Part shown: positions 45,131-57,930 of the stretch, in pieces
How the letters are laid out: each line of letters starts with the position of its first letter
How positions within the stretch are numbered: the first letter of the stretch is position 1
DNA from: Marsupella aquatica
Taxonomy: Eukaryota > Marchantiophyta
Assembly: GCA_973895155.1 (NCBI GenBank)
Contig: OZ316893.1
Coordinates: 6,262,001 to 6,326,000 of the forward strand
Direction of reading: 5' to 3'
DNA: 64,000 nucleotides
Position numbers and translations under genes: made by a program
The notes under the pieces: generated by a model
Told to the model about the DNA's origin: nothing
The model's input: only the letters and a program-made list of their open reading frames with translations
Database searches by the model: none

Positions 45131-47005
45131 AAATGCAGGCAAGCTCAATCCCTATGCACCACAAAAAAGATGTAGCATAAAAAGTGTCATTGTTTGATGG
45201 TGTTTGTCGATTGCAAAAATGTTATCATTTTGGTCATTATTGTGAACGTGTTATTGTTGAGGAGGATGAAGGTGGGGACATGGAGATGCAAGATGGGTGA
45301 CTGTAATGGCCATTATATCATGGAGTCGTAGCATGATCACCCAAAAAATTGATGCAATTTTTATTAAAATTAAAATTATTAATATTTTAAATACATAAAT
45401 ATATATATGCTTTGGTTTTTTTAAATGCAGGCAGGAAAATACAAAATTATCTCACTTTATTCCCTTCTCAATTTTTCCCTACCTTTTTCATTCTCCTCTT
45501 CTTGAAATTTTGTTCCTTTTTCCCTTTATCTTGCCCTCCCCGTTTTTTTCTTCCATGCCAATTCCTTGTTACCTTCTCCATGATCTTTGGATAGTGTTTA
45601 ATCTTTATATTTTTATGAAAATATAATATATAATCACTCTACCCTTGTAGAGTTGTAGTCACCACGGGAGAGCATAAACTACAATCTAGTACAGTTCATA
45701 ATTGTACTCTCAAATACAATTGTACAGTATGAAATGCTATATGGTGGATCTATCTTCCAGTATTTTGTCTTATTCAAACTTCTTTTCTTGTGTATTTTAA
45801 TTCAATGTGTTTTACCAAGGTGCATCCTTTGTATATTTTAGATTTTGAATTTAATCTGGCACCCCTCTAAATTTTTCAATCTTTGATATACTTTTGATCA
45901 TCCACCACCCTTTAACAAAGTTCACCTAAGTTCTAGCCCTTAGTGAAGAAGAAATGATCTAATTAAAGTGCACTCCTCATGTCTTTAAGTTCTACTCATG
46001 GTTTTGTGTCCTAAATTTAAGGTTTTAATTCATTTGAGTGTCATTACCTAAGAGATGTACATAAGTATCTTTACTGGTGTATAATATGTGCAGAACCCAA
46101 TACCATAGACTTAAATTTTTCCTGTTTTTTATTACTTTTTTTTACTTGTGTATTTTTACTCTTGTACTTTATGTGCACAAATTTTCAATGTCACGCTTCC
46201 TAATCAATGTCCTATTTATATTTGCCACAAAAAAATTAGATCACCTGTATTTTACTAAAAAAATTTAAACTTTTTGCTAGAGGACAAAATAACTTTTCAT
46301 GTTCCAGGATGAGTATGCTATATTCAAATACAATTGTACACTATTGCAATACCATTATGTGTTTATGTGTACCCTTGCTACTGAATTAATAATCGAACAG
46401 TTACAAAAAATTCACCCAAAAGATCTAACGGCTGTCATTCATTCCCGCCCAAAATGCATTTAGTAACAAATAAACGACTAAAATGAGAGGGATTTCAATA
46501 TTATAGATATAGATGGGTGTGGTTCCACATGTTTATGGGTGTGTCTGCTTGTTCCTTAGGGCATCGTCCAGGTTGTTGCTTTGAGCTCCTTCCAGGCAAC
46601 TTAGCTGGGCCACCTACGAGGTGCATCATCAAAGCTGCCATTTAGACGGGGGCAGACTAGAGGAACTGGATACAGTGACGAGGGGCCTGGGAAGTCCCTT
46701 TTGAAAAAGGGGACTAGTCCTTGGGTTACATTTTTCCAAATGGGACCCTCTCAAGCCTTTTGGAGCGCAATCCTAGTGCATTCCATATTTTCCATGGAGC
46801 TGAGCCTCGTGATCTGGGCCTCAGAATAAAAGCTTGGTTACTTAGGATACTATTCTGGTAAAAGTGAGCAGTGGCCAGCTTTTACTAATTTGACAGAATC
46901 ATGTGACAACATCTTTGCAAGCCTACACTTGAACAAGCCAATATTTGTCGTGAGGCCACACACCAATATGGTGGTTTAGCACATATATATATATATATAT
47001 ATACT
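45131..47005. other. AT-rich gene-free stretch ending in a (TA)n run
   Basis: No supported gene. A TA microsatellite of about 20 bp lies near 46983-47003. Confidence 0.45.
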
Positions 47006-47009
47006 AGCT

Positions 47010-47770
47010 CAATACTGGTGCGTTACACAAAAGAAGTCGTGTCGGCCAAGATGTTGTTAAGAAAAAAAGATGTCGTGTTGGCTAAGAGGTCGTTGAGAGA
47101 AAAGAGGTTTTGTCGGCCAAGAGGTCATGAAGAGAAAAGATGCCATGTCGGCTAAGAGGTCATTGAGAAAAAAAGATGTCGTGTTGGCCAAGAGGTCATT
47201 GAGAAAAAAGATGTTCTGTCGGCCAAGAAGTCATTGAAAAAAAAGTTGTCATGTCGGCCAAGATGTTGTTGAGAAAAAAGATGTCATGTCGGCAAAGACA
47301 TCATCGAGGGAAAAGTTGTCGTCTCAGCCAAGATATTGTTGAGGGAAAATACCCGTGCATTGCACAGTCAAAAGATGTTGTTAAAATAAAGATGTTGTGG
47401 TGCCCAAGATATCGTTAAGAAAACAGATGTTGTGGCACCCAAGATGTTGTGTCCCCCAAGATGGCGCTAAGAGAAAAGTTTTGTGGCGCCCAAAATCCTG
47501 TTAAGAGAAAATATGTTGTTTTTCGCAAGAATGATATTCTTATGTGAAAGATGTCATGAAGTAAAACTATGTTTGATGTTGTTAAGAAAAAGAAGTCATT
47601 GTACCAAAGATGGCATGTTGCCCAAAAGGTCATCAAGTAAAAAATTGTAATAGATGTCATGTCGCCAATGATGTCATTATGCCAAAGATGTCGTTAAATA
47701 TTAAGATGTTGTTAAGTACAAAATGATCAATAGATAAAGTATGTCATTAGTCAAAGATATTGTTAAGTAC
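47010..47770. repeat. Purine-rich degenerate tandem repeat block 2
   Basis: Repeats of AAGATGTCGTGTCGGCCAAG followed by AGGTCATTGAGAAA, period about 36-40 bp, becoming more divergent to the right. GTGCGTTACAC at the start and GTGCATTGCACAG at about 47354 resemble the opening phrase of block 1. Confidence 0.75.
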
Positions 47771-47780
47771 ATCTTGGGCC

Positions 47781-48110
47781 TGATACTTGTGCATTGCACA
47801 AATGATGCATGTTGAGGTGAGAAAATATGTCAAGGTGAAAAAAAATGTCGATGAGAGAAAAACATTTCGAGCTGAGAAAAATATGTCAAAGAGAGAAAAG
47901 ATAGCAAGATGAGAAAAAGATGTCGATTAGAGAAAAGCATTCTGAGGTGAGAAAAATATGTCGAGAGAAAAGATGGCGAGATGAGAAAACATGTCAAGGA
48001 AAGAAAATATATATGTCGAGGTGAGAAAAGACCTTGAGATGAGAAAAATATGTCAAGATGAGCAGAGATCTTCATATGAAGAAAAGATGTCAAGATGAGA
48101 ATATATTTTT
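47781..48110. repeat. Purine-rich degenerate tandem repeat block 3
   Basis: Opens with TTGTGCATTGCACAAATGATG, followed by repeats of GATGTCGAGATGAGAAAA. Related to blocks 1 and 2. Confidence 0.75.
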
Positions 48111-51100
48111 ATATTTTTTATTTATATTTAAAATCATTTCAAAAAAATAGAATTATTTATATATAAATAAATTTATTTAAAATTTGATTAATTTTTTCAT
48201 TGTGGCAGGTATGGGAAGGTTAAAGGGTAGCTTGGGAATTTTTATAAGAGGTGTATGGATATATCTGACAATGTGGAAAAAATTATGTTTTGATGAACAT
48301 TCAAGATTGATTTTCACTTTTTTTAATTTGTGAAGGGACAGGATCAGGATTATAGTGGTACATGGTAAAGGGAGGTCTCCTTGGTACTCCTGCATTGCTA
48401 GAGACCCTCCTTGTTTTCTTTGTACTATTAGATTCATTTTTTGCTTGGAAACATTGCTCTCCATTTTCATTCTAGTTGGTTAGATTCTTTCATGTTTTTC
48501 ATGTTTGGGATATTGCAAATTTGAATGAGTACCATGCTATAACAAAAGTAACATTTTATTATAGCTTTTGACATTCTCCCTCTCATCTAATCTATTGTGT
48601 TTAATTAATCTATTTTAATTAAATTACTACCATTATTATATTATGTAATATTGTAATATTTGCAATAATATATGATATCACATACATTATGTACTTTTGT
48701 ATTTCTTGTGTATGGAAAAACCTACTTAATACTCATGCATGTGCATTCGCTCCCTTGTTTTTTGTGGCTCCTTCCTTTTGTGTGTGTCCCATTTGATTCC
48801 CCTCTTGTTTAGAATATACTTAATACTTTTTTTTGGTGCACAATAAATTTAATATAGACTTTATTCCTTCTCTTTGACATGATCAATGTTTTTTGGACAC
48901 TGTAAATTTGAATGACAACCACTTCAAAAAAAGGTGCAACCTTATATTATAGTCCTTATATATATATATATGGTAAAAATCCAAAACAAAGGGGAATGGG
49001 AGACAATTACAAAAACGGAGGGATCTACCCCAATTTCGAGGGGACATTAACGCCCAAACTACAAATTTACCCAAGACTTGAGTGAGTTTTGAAAAGATAA
49101 TAGAAAATAGGATCTCAAATTAATGTCATGCAATAGTGTGCAAAAGAGGACGAAGAAATTAAAATGCCAAGATTTCAGGTCAGTTTTTTGTGCACTTTGA
49201 AAAGCATATGCCTAGATTGATCAGTCATTGCATAATTCCCTCCTCAGATATAGGCCTGTATTGCATAATCATAGTAACTTCTTGTTTAGCTCAAGTTTTG
49301 AGGGGCTACTATTGTCCTTAATGCTCCAAAAGATTATTCAACCTTGTATATTTGGTAACAGTATAGGAGAAGTTTCATAATTAGCCAACTCAAATCTTGA
49401 CTATACATTCTTCTCCATGAAGGCTAGAAATTAATGAGAAAACAGTCAAAGAAGGGCATGAAGTAGAAAATAAATGCTCTCCCATGAGCATGTGAAGGGA
49501 ACCAAACCAAGCCAATGAGGGTCAGTAGTTTCTTACTCATATTATAGGTGATTAGATCACTCTTATATAAAGCAAACCTTATTTTATTGGTGTTCCCTTG
49601 GTGATGAGGGCACTGTTGACTCAGACTAGATAGCAAATGCGAAACATAAATGATACACTCAACCACACTCTACATCAACAAGACATCACGAATAGAAAAA
49701 CTCTTGAAGAATCCATATCATATGAGAATACATATGAAGAACAAGAGATATAATGCACTCCCTCCAACCCGCACGAGGGGTCTATATATGATACCTTAAT
49801 GTAATCAATGATTAATTAACCTTAGTCAAACCAAATTAATTCTAGTAGAGAATTCAAATCAATTCCTAACATTGTTTTTAGTGGTCCAAGTAAATAGGGC
49901 ATCCTCAGGTAATGGTCAAGGTTGTTTTCCCATGACTAAAGTGACTTGACACCAAAAAAGCTTGTTCCCACACTTGTCATGGAAGACCTAAAATGGTACT
50001 TTCGGGCCAGGGATCTTTTTGTGGCCCTACGGGTTTGGGAAGCCAGGTTTGGGAAGCCATAATTACACCGTTTCAAAGTCTTCACCATTGTTGGTCACAA
50101 ATTGGCTGATATTTTTACTCCCCGTCTACAGTTTCCCATTTACTGTATGGTCCTTACTAGCCAGAATGTGAACCTTATCCTTAAATCTAGGGAGATGTCA
50201 TGGTCATAAATGAACGACGAATATTACTGTCATCGTCTCCTTCAGTCACGCGGTGACAATCGCCACCAACCAACAAAAAGCCTCAAAATTTACGCCGATC
50301 CTGAGTTTCTCTTGGGTAGCGGCGCTCTGGCATTTTGCAGGTCGCTCCTCGGTATTTGCCCCGTAGCCATGAAGTCGAGACAAGAACTTCTGGGATACTT
50401 CGAGTCTGTACGTTGCTCTTTGTTCAAGGGATGACCAATTGAGAACCATCAATTGTTATTCCTATAGTCAGAGCGTCACTGAGAGGAGTCAATCAGCCTT
50501 TGCCCATCGTGCGAAACTAAATCGGTGCGCTTGTGCATAAACATTCGAAGCTTCTGATGCCGGCCGGGGGCACGCAAGCAATAGATAATTGTGTCGACCA
50601 AAACCTGCGCTGTTTCCTCCCTGCCTTTGTGAGAACTGCTGCGCAATTTTATGGCTCTCCGGGAATACAGCAAGTCGTAAGGAAGGCGAATCTTATTTAT
50701 GCAATCGAGTAAGCTCAATGAGGTGCTGCGCACCGTTGTGCCAAAGGCCAAAATTTATATTGAGTGAATTGGACGAAGGGAATTGCCTGCCGCTCGATTA
50801 CATGGATAGGCTGTATACTGCGTGACGAAAACCTCACGTGCACGCCACGCTAGGGGCCTGTGAATCAGCGTGTGAATTTGCTCCGGATGAAGCTTTGTCC
50901 AGATCGGTTTAGGGCACTGAGGTGGAAACCTTGGCCTGCATATTCCTTGGGAGTATGAATTTAAAAGAGTGCATAGTAGACGTAGCGGGCACGGAGGAAG
51001 ATGACATTTGATGATTCCCACAATCATTTGTTATCGTCTCCGAAGCAGAGACAGTTGGGCTCGACATCGCTACGCAATCGTTTGCTTGGCAGACAAGACT

Positions 51101-53749
51101 TGTGATGCCCAGCAACAAAATCGGTCAAATAGACCTTGACAAACAGATCTATCAGCGAAGTTCCAATTGGAAGAAATCGTTCTGAACTGTCTTGCGTTTC
51201 GTTGTGATTCGTCTCGTCAAGAACTGTGACTTAAAAGCTTATTATCGTATGGCATCAGAGATATTTCAATGCGTTTCTAATTCTCCTTATGTACAACATT
51301 CTCTGACTTTGACAGGGAAACCGGGGTTGAAACCGCTATCTGAATATACCACCACAGTTTAAAGAAGTAAACACAGGAAGACAATTTGATCCAACCTTCA
51401 AGAAACACAGTTAAATCAAATGGATGAGAAAAGCATGACATGAATATATCCGGCAATCGCTTGCAATGCCGAATTCCAGTAATAAGCCGCGAGTAAAAAT
51501 TCCAAGCCGTGGATTCCACACGATGATAAATTCCTTCAACGTACTCACTAGATACATTGAATTGAACTCAACGGAATTGGATTAATTAAGATCTTGGTGT
51601 AGTCTTCGATCTGAGCACTTGCTGTTTGTGCTTTTATTCGACTTCACTGTGTCACAATGTCTTTCACTGACAGCTTTTGCGGCAGCACGGGTGGGGTCAG
51701 AGGTGGGATCAAGTAATCGGAACAAGGTCTTTGGCAACGATCGAACAGACCAGGTTCATTACCAAATGATCTCCTTTTATAGCCTTGCCAAAGCGTTTTC
51801 TTTCATGTTTCTGCATATCTTGCTCGGTTCTTTTCCTCACTCGCCTGTCCACAGTATATGGTGGAGTCCAGTTTTGGTGATGAGCACATGGGATTGTTGC
51901 AGAGTTGGGAATTTTGGAAGTCATCCCATCTCTGGCTGTTATCAGGGCCGTTTGATATCTTAGTTGGCTTCGCTTCTGAAGCTTTCTCTGCTGCCCAGCT
52001 GGGTACTGCTGGACTTTTAGATCTTTTAATAAAAGTAGACATATTTGAGCAAATTCAAGCTACGTCAGCCACCACCTCCTGTAGCATGCCTTCAAAAAAG
52101 CTACGGACGAAATTAATTTTGCATCTGTTCACCTTCCACGCAGAGTGCTTTTTGTAAAGTTGCATGTGGACGAATTTGCTTTATATTGATAGGCGTGAAC
52201 ATGGAATTTGCACTGGGAGTGTTCAAACTGATAATACAGTCTATACAAGTTAGGGCAAGGGATGATTTCGATATGCTTCATATGACGCCGGAGAGAGCAA
52301 GCACGTGGGTTGCGTTCGCTTGATTGAATTCCAGTGAAGGTTTATTTTTATTTTTGCCTTGAAAGATCATTTGGAATTCCATTCACAAAGACAGTAATTC
52401 CAGTGAAGGTTTAGTCATAATGAAACTGACACAAAGTCAGGGTACGAAACAGAAACTTGGTTCATCAATCCTGCGCTCTCGGAAGGTTTTTCAGAGGATA
52501 TGCATGCTTTTCTAGTGTTAATATGCAGGTATTGTTTGGTGTTCGCTAAATTAGACTATGAGGAAGAGGATTCAACTCTCACTCTCTGTGCTCAAAGGGA
52601 TGAATAATTGTGTATTGACATCCAAAGGACAACATAGCTATGAGGAGAATCCGATAGAAATGGGTCACTCCAGTTTCTGTCTGCTTTGGAGCGATCAAAC
52701 TTCTTGAAATTTGCTTTGAGAACTCAATGACTTTATTTTTGTGCGTCCGGTAAAGCATTCATTTGTGGGTGTACGGTTCACCCAGTCTGAATGCCTTTAT
52801 CTGACCAGTTTGTTTATCCTCCGGCCCGAGGAGGCAGGCGGTCAATTCCCACTGGACGTATTTGAAAGTGGAACACGAGAATGGCATACAAATCCATATG
52901 CAATGCCTTGCGGAATCTAGACCATCTGAACTTTAGACGGTCTCAAGTTTGAGACGGAGTCTAGGTTAGGGCAAGCTCTAATCGCAATGAGATGCTTGAC
53001 ATGTCCTAGATTGAGATTATTAACAAGCTCCAAAGAATAGCCATGTTATCATCGATGTTCAAATCACCCACATTCCAATACTGACAAAGCGTCATGCAGC
53101 ACAACCAGCGATTGCAAGGTTTCGTGCAGTAGGACCTCGAGTGGCTCAACTTGGAGATGGGAAGCATCCAAATACTAAAATGGTTTCTTGAAGTAGGGCA
53201 TCGCACTACAAACATTGCAAAATTTCATGTAGTAGGATGGACCTAGCGAGGATTGCTCAGGGGATGCAGATTGACGATGGATGCAGATTGAAGATGTGCA
53301 AAACAATGTCTGCACAAAAAGTGTGACCTACTTATAATACCTTCAAACATTTTTTTGACCCAGGCTACTTTTGAAAATGGGTGCTCAGGTGTTTTGACAT
53401 TTGGTGTCACTTTGTTGTGATCCTAGTGTGGTACAGGTTTAGTTTTGCAGAAGGTAATTGCTTATTCTGAATTTTTGCAGGGGGTCAGATGTTCAGATCT
53501 TGGTTTTGGCTGAATTTCTTCCTGTTCTTTGGACTGAGTTGGCCCTCATATTTGCAGTACCTTGTTGGAGGACTGGTGACGTCTTGTTGCTTCTCATTGT
53601 TTTCCCTTTTTGGCCGTGATCGCTACTGAATGTGTTTAGTCTAAATTGAGTGGTTGCTGGTCTATTTTTGACCTGAAAATTGTTCCTGAAAGCATCACCA
53701 TTCCAGGTGGGCAAAGCCAGGGGGGCAAAATCTCATAACCCGAGCCAAG
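48111..53749. other. Gene-free stretch
   Basis: I find no supported gene. Short frames at 50210-51120 and 51619-52157 have ordinary composition but no domain, and both strands are equally open. Some could be UTR or exons of an unrecognised gene. Confidence 0.4.
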
Positions 53750-53785
53750 CTGGCAGGGGGGATTATGCATAGTCCCCCCTGCCAG
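53750..53785. repeat. 36-bp near-perfect palindrome
   Basis: CTGGCAGGGGGG with the next six bases is mirrored by the following 18, with a single mismatched pair (53763/53772) and no loop spacer. It could be an abutted pair of inverted ends of a tiny element. Confidence 0.9.
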
Positions 53786-55519
53786 TTTATCCATAGAGAT
53801 ACAAACAAAAAAACTAGTGACAGGATCGGTTTACAGATCTTGGGACGCATTTTGCTTGAAGCTTGCTAAGCCCTGGGCTTGGGACTAATGTAGGGAGCAC
53901 AGGAGAGGGGGAAAAGAGCTGCACTCTGTGTAGGGAAATAAGGGAAGGGGAGTCACCCTCGTCTTGCTAAACCGCCCTCACCTGGTCTGTCCTTCAAGAA
54001 CTAGGTGAGCCAAATACTGCCAATACATTAGAATAGGGTCCCACTAAATGGATCTTGGCTTATGGGACTTGTTAAGTGGGACTCGGGAAAGTTATCTCCT
54101 GCCTTCGTTTCTAGTGTCACTCGGCCAAATTTAGCCAAATTCTTATTCCTCATTTGTACAAGTACAATGGAAAAAGTAAGGAATTCCCGTACCAGAATAG
54201 TCAAATACCTTCCTAGATAGATAGGCTAGTCGTCAGATGTAATGGCCCAGATTAAACTTAGGACAATCAAACAAATACATGCTTGGTAAGTAATGCATGC
54301 TTGTTTAAAAATACTCAAGAGTCAGGCAGCCTCGCCATACTGTGTGTGGATGGCACCAATTGTATGTCAGGCCATCCATGCAATCCAGGCTGCCAAGAGT
54401 ATGGGTTTTAAAATACTCAAGAGTCAGGCAGCCTGGAGCCTGGGTTCAAATTTCTATGGCGATGTTTGTGGAGATTGAAGAACAGCTGTAGCTAGCACCA
54501 TCCACTGAAGTCGCTGCTGACCTGGCTTTCCCCGCCAAGGGCAGGAACCCTCTAAGCGCACCCAACTGGTTTACCAGCTGCGGGCTGGTAAAATGGACGT
54601 TCAAGGGACACACAGGCAGGCCAAGATCATCTACAGTAGCAATCCGAAACAAAAAATTGTATGCACCAGAGGCTGCCATTCGGGCATGCTCCTGTCACAA
54701 AGCACACAATGGTTGGAGCATGTACTGCAGAGAGTATGGAGGGACAGTAAAGTTGGTGGCTGATTTGCAACCATGTGGCAGAGCGACAAGCATAGATGCA
54801 GTTTGCCAAGCCTGGGAAGATAGTTTTCAAGCTTGCCAGAAATGCTCCATCGCCAGTCTGCGTTTCCTCTTGTGGCCTCTGCTGGAAACTATTGGGATAG
54901 CAGAAACCGGTGCAAGCAGAAATCTCTGGATAACAATGTGGATAGCCGGCCAGACCTGATGGAGGCAACTGGTTTGGAGGCTCTAAAAAGGGGGGCTTTA
55001 TTACAAGACTGTGGGGGCCGTTCGCTACCTCTCCATCCAAAGCAAAATTGATGGCTGGCCACTCCCTTACACAAAGTTAAAATACCTGAGCGTCAGGTCC
55101 GGGAGTAATAAATGCAATTCCTGGAAAGAAGCCTGCTTGTAATCACACATCAAAATGTGGCTGCATTCATTGATTGAAAAAATAAATCTAGGGTTATCAT
55201 GGTATGCAGGGGTGTCATACATCATATATATCATATTTTGATGTGCAGTTACCCGAAAGAAGCTGGGGTTTGTTTCCAGTTTTGTAGGCCACCTCAAGAA
55301 GAGTTCTAAGTTTTTGACCAAAAAAATTGCACACATCAGCCAAAAAATAGGGACCCACAAGGCACATACTAAGAGCATCTCCAATGGTTGTCGCATTGGT
55401 TATGGTAAGGCAGTTTTGATCAGACCAGTAAGAGGGAGGGAAAAAGCCAATTCCAAAGTACAGGATGTCATTAACGCTATGGTTGCACATACCGCAAACA
55501 AGGTTCCTCAAACGACCTC
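53786..55519. other. No supported gene; short internal duplication
   Basis: AAAATACTCAAGAGTCAGGC recurs about 100 bp apart (near 54309 and 54411). Cys-rich short frames exist on both strands near 54627-55050 but no domain is recognised. Confidence 0.4.
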
Positions 55520-55748
55520 AGACCCTCTTTAATGTAAGAAATAATAATATATTTTTTAACCCATATAAAGTTAGAATATTCCAAATTTTAATTTAAAAAC
55601 CTTAATGTTCTTATATGTCTTAAAATCAGATTTAGAAGACTCTATTATTCTTCTGAGAAAATTCTTAAGTTTTCTCTTAGAACCAATAAAATAACCTTAT
55701 CCTTTGTCGCATGTGATGTGTCATTTTTGTGGAAATGAAACCCCCGAG
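55520..55748. mobile_element. Degraded MITE remnant (CTCGGGGGG family)
   Basis: The right end GTCGCATGTGATGTGTCA then a segment ending ACCCCCGAG (55748) matches the right ends of the copies at 3781-4052 and 22613-22940. A left terminus is not clearly recognisable, so the start is approximate. Confidence 0.55.
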
Positions 55749-57930
55749 AGGTGGTTGATTAGTAATGGAATTATGAGAGACAGCTCTCAAAATTGTCTCC
55801 CTCACATAAGTATGATATGTTGAAAATGGGAGAGACTTCAACTGAATTCCATAAGCAATGAGCAGCAATTGTCAATGTATGAACATGTATTGAACCCAAG
55901 TGGTCTCCATAGCAGTTCCTATGACATCCCATTTTGTAAAACTAGTATAGTAAACTTTCAGAAATCTCTTCAAGTAAGTGTCTGTATCAACCAAGTCCAG
56001 CTCCATGCCATGAAACATTGCCATAGTTCTATTGAAACAATCCATGATTGTGTTGATCCGTGTTGTGAAAATGTCATCCGAGCACTTCTGCTGACACATG
56101 TGGCAAAGTGTGAAGGACACATTCAATGGTGTTCACAGATCCCTTGGTAGATGCCAAATAGGATTTGTCCTGTTTGTCTGAATAAGGAAGTTGATGATGA
56201 ACATCAAAGAATAGACAGGCAGAAGTTCCCAAAGAAAGTACAAATGAGCTCATTGTCCTCCACTGCTAGGTCCCCATGATACAAGACCATCACTGCTTGT
56301 GTGGGTCGGAATGGTTCTCCCTCTTGCCGGAATTCATCAAATTGAGCTAACTCCATGTGAAAATTAAGGTGCCAGTAGTGGGAGGTTGAATATGAGCTGA
56401 CATTCACTTTTCTTCAACATGTAGTACCTCCAGAACTCATTGATCGTACCATTCATACTCGACAAACAGCGCACATAAATTTGCAAATCTTGTGACTTGT
56501 TGTACTGGAGTCACCGATTGAAGACAAATGGTTGGTGTGAAGGACGTTTGTGTAGTAACTGTTTCATCCAGTCGTTCACATGTGACCTACTCTTCCTTCT
56601 AACTAAAAAATCTTCTACGTAAGAGATAGATTCCACCCCCCCAAGGAACGAACATCAATGTCGTCAGTTGCATTTTTGCCAACATTCCATGCAATTTCTT
56701 GACATCCTGCAGTGTTGTTGGGAGCTCCGCCAAAACCTTTTTGGGTACTGCAACAACATCCGGCTCCTCATCCGCAGAGCACGCCATGTAGGTTGCACAA
56801 AAGAGAATGTTCTCATTGCTGGCAGAGATAATGGGCATTGGCCTGGGCATCGCAGCATGATGACGTATGAATACCTTATAAATTGCATTCTCGCAGGTTG
56901 AAGCATAAGGCGGGGACTAAATGGTAATACGAGTACCGTATTCCCATTTGTACATATGGTTGTTCGTGGTAATCGTACTTACGACAACACTTCCTTGTAC
57001 AGTGGTTACCTGGCATACAGTCCTTAAAATTTTAAAATACTTCTGTAGATATCACTCCAAAGGCCAATGCAAATGGCCAGTGCTTAATAAACTGAAATGC
57101 GAGTGGGCAAGGCTGAGGGCAAGGCAAAATAAGATAAAGTATCCCGGAATGGGTATTGAAATAAAAATTCGTTTTAAAATTGTGTGGTTCCTGCTCCCAC
57201 GTCCATCATTATTAGGAGGCTGCCATAAAATACACTAAGTTTAGTGTTGTTACTTATTTAAAACATTGTATCTGATGCTCGACGGAGGCATCCTCCCGGC
57301 TGTCTATGGAAATGTAGTGCAAAGATGGATTCAATTGCAAAGACAATTGCGTTGAATGGCAAAATGTGAAGGCCAGGGCACACTGCAGGAGAGCAGATTG
57401 TGAAATTGGATGCAAGAATTCATGGCAGCGAGAGATCAATGGAAGTATGTCCAACGCGCAAGCTTGCACTAGCTTGCAATTTCCAAAGGAGAGTGGACCC
57501 GCTGAATTTTCGGGAGTGAAAGCACCACAAATGATCACAAGCCTCGCAGATAAAGTAACACGTGTCCATTTCAAATAGCGCAGCAAAAGTATCCTGTAAT
57601 AGGTGGAATTCACTATGACAAACCCCATTAAACATATAGCACATCCCAATAATAGCTGGGCCATTGGCTGTATTAAATGTATAGTGCAAAGAAAACCCCA
57701 TCACCCTTGAGATGACTAGGTTTGGTAATGGTTTTGCTTGATTGTGCCCCCAAGTTGGGACCTGGCCTGTCATCACAGATGAATAGCTAGGATTGCATGT
57801 GGCTCAAAGGAGAAAAGGGAAAAAGGAATTTACTGCCCCCAAGTTCTTGCAGAGCCACCCTAAGTCGAATAACTTGAGGCCAGATAAAGTTGACCCTAGT
57901 TTCCGGATAAACTCGCATTCAGAGTATTAT
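55749..57930. other. Unassigned ORF fragments, mainly minus strand
   Basis: Minus-strand frames at 57776-57420, 56850-56599 and 56126-55872 have protein-like composition (for example WDVIG and LVDTDTYLKRFLKV) but do not join into a recognisable protein. They may be remains of an old gene or transposon. Confidence 0.3.

Noticed and set aside
57254-57776. Overlapping open frames on both strands as a real gene
   Set aside because: Three frames are open over the same bases, all short, with no domain. I list the stretch as unassigned.
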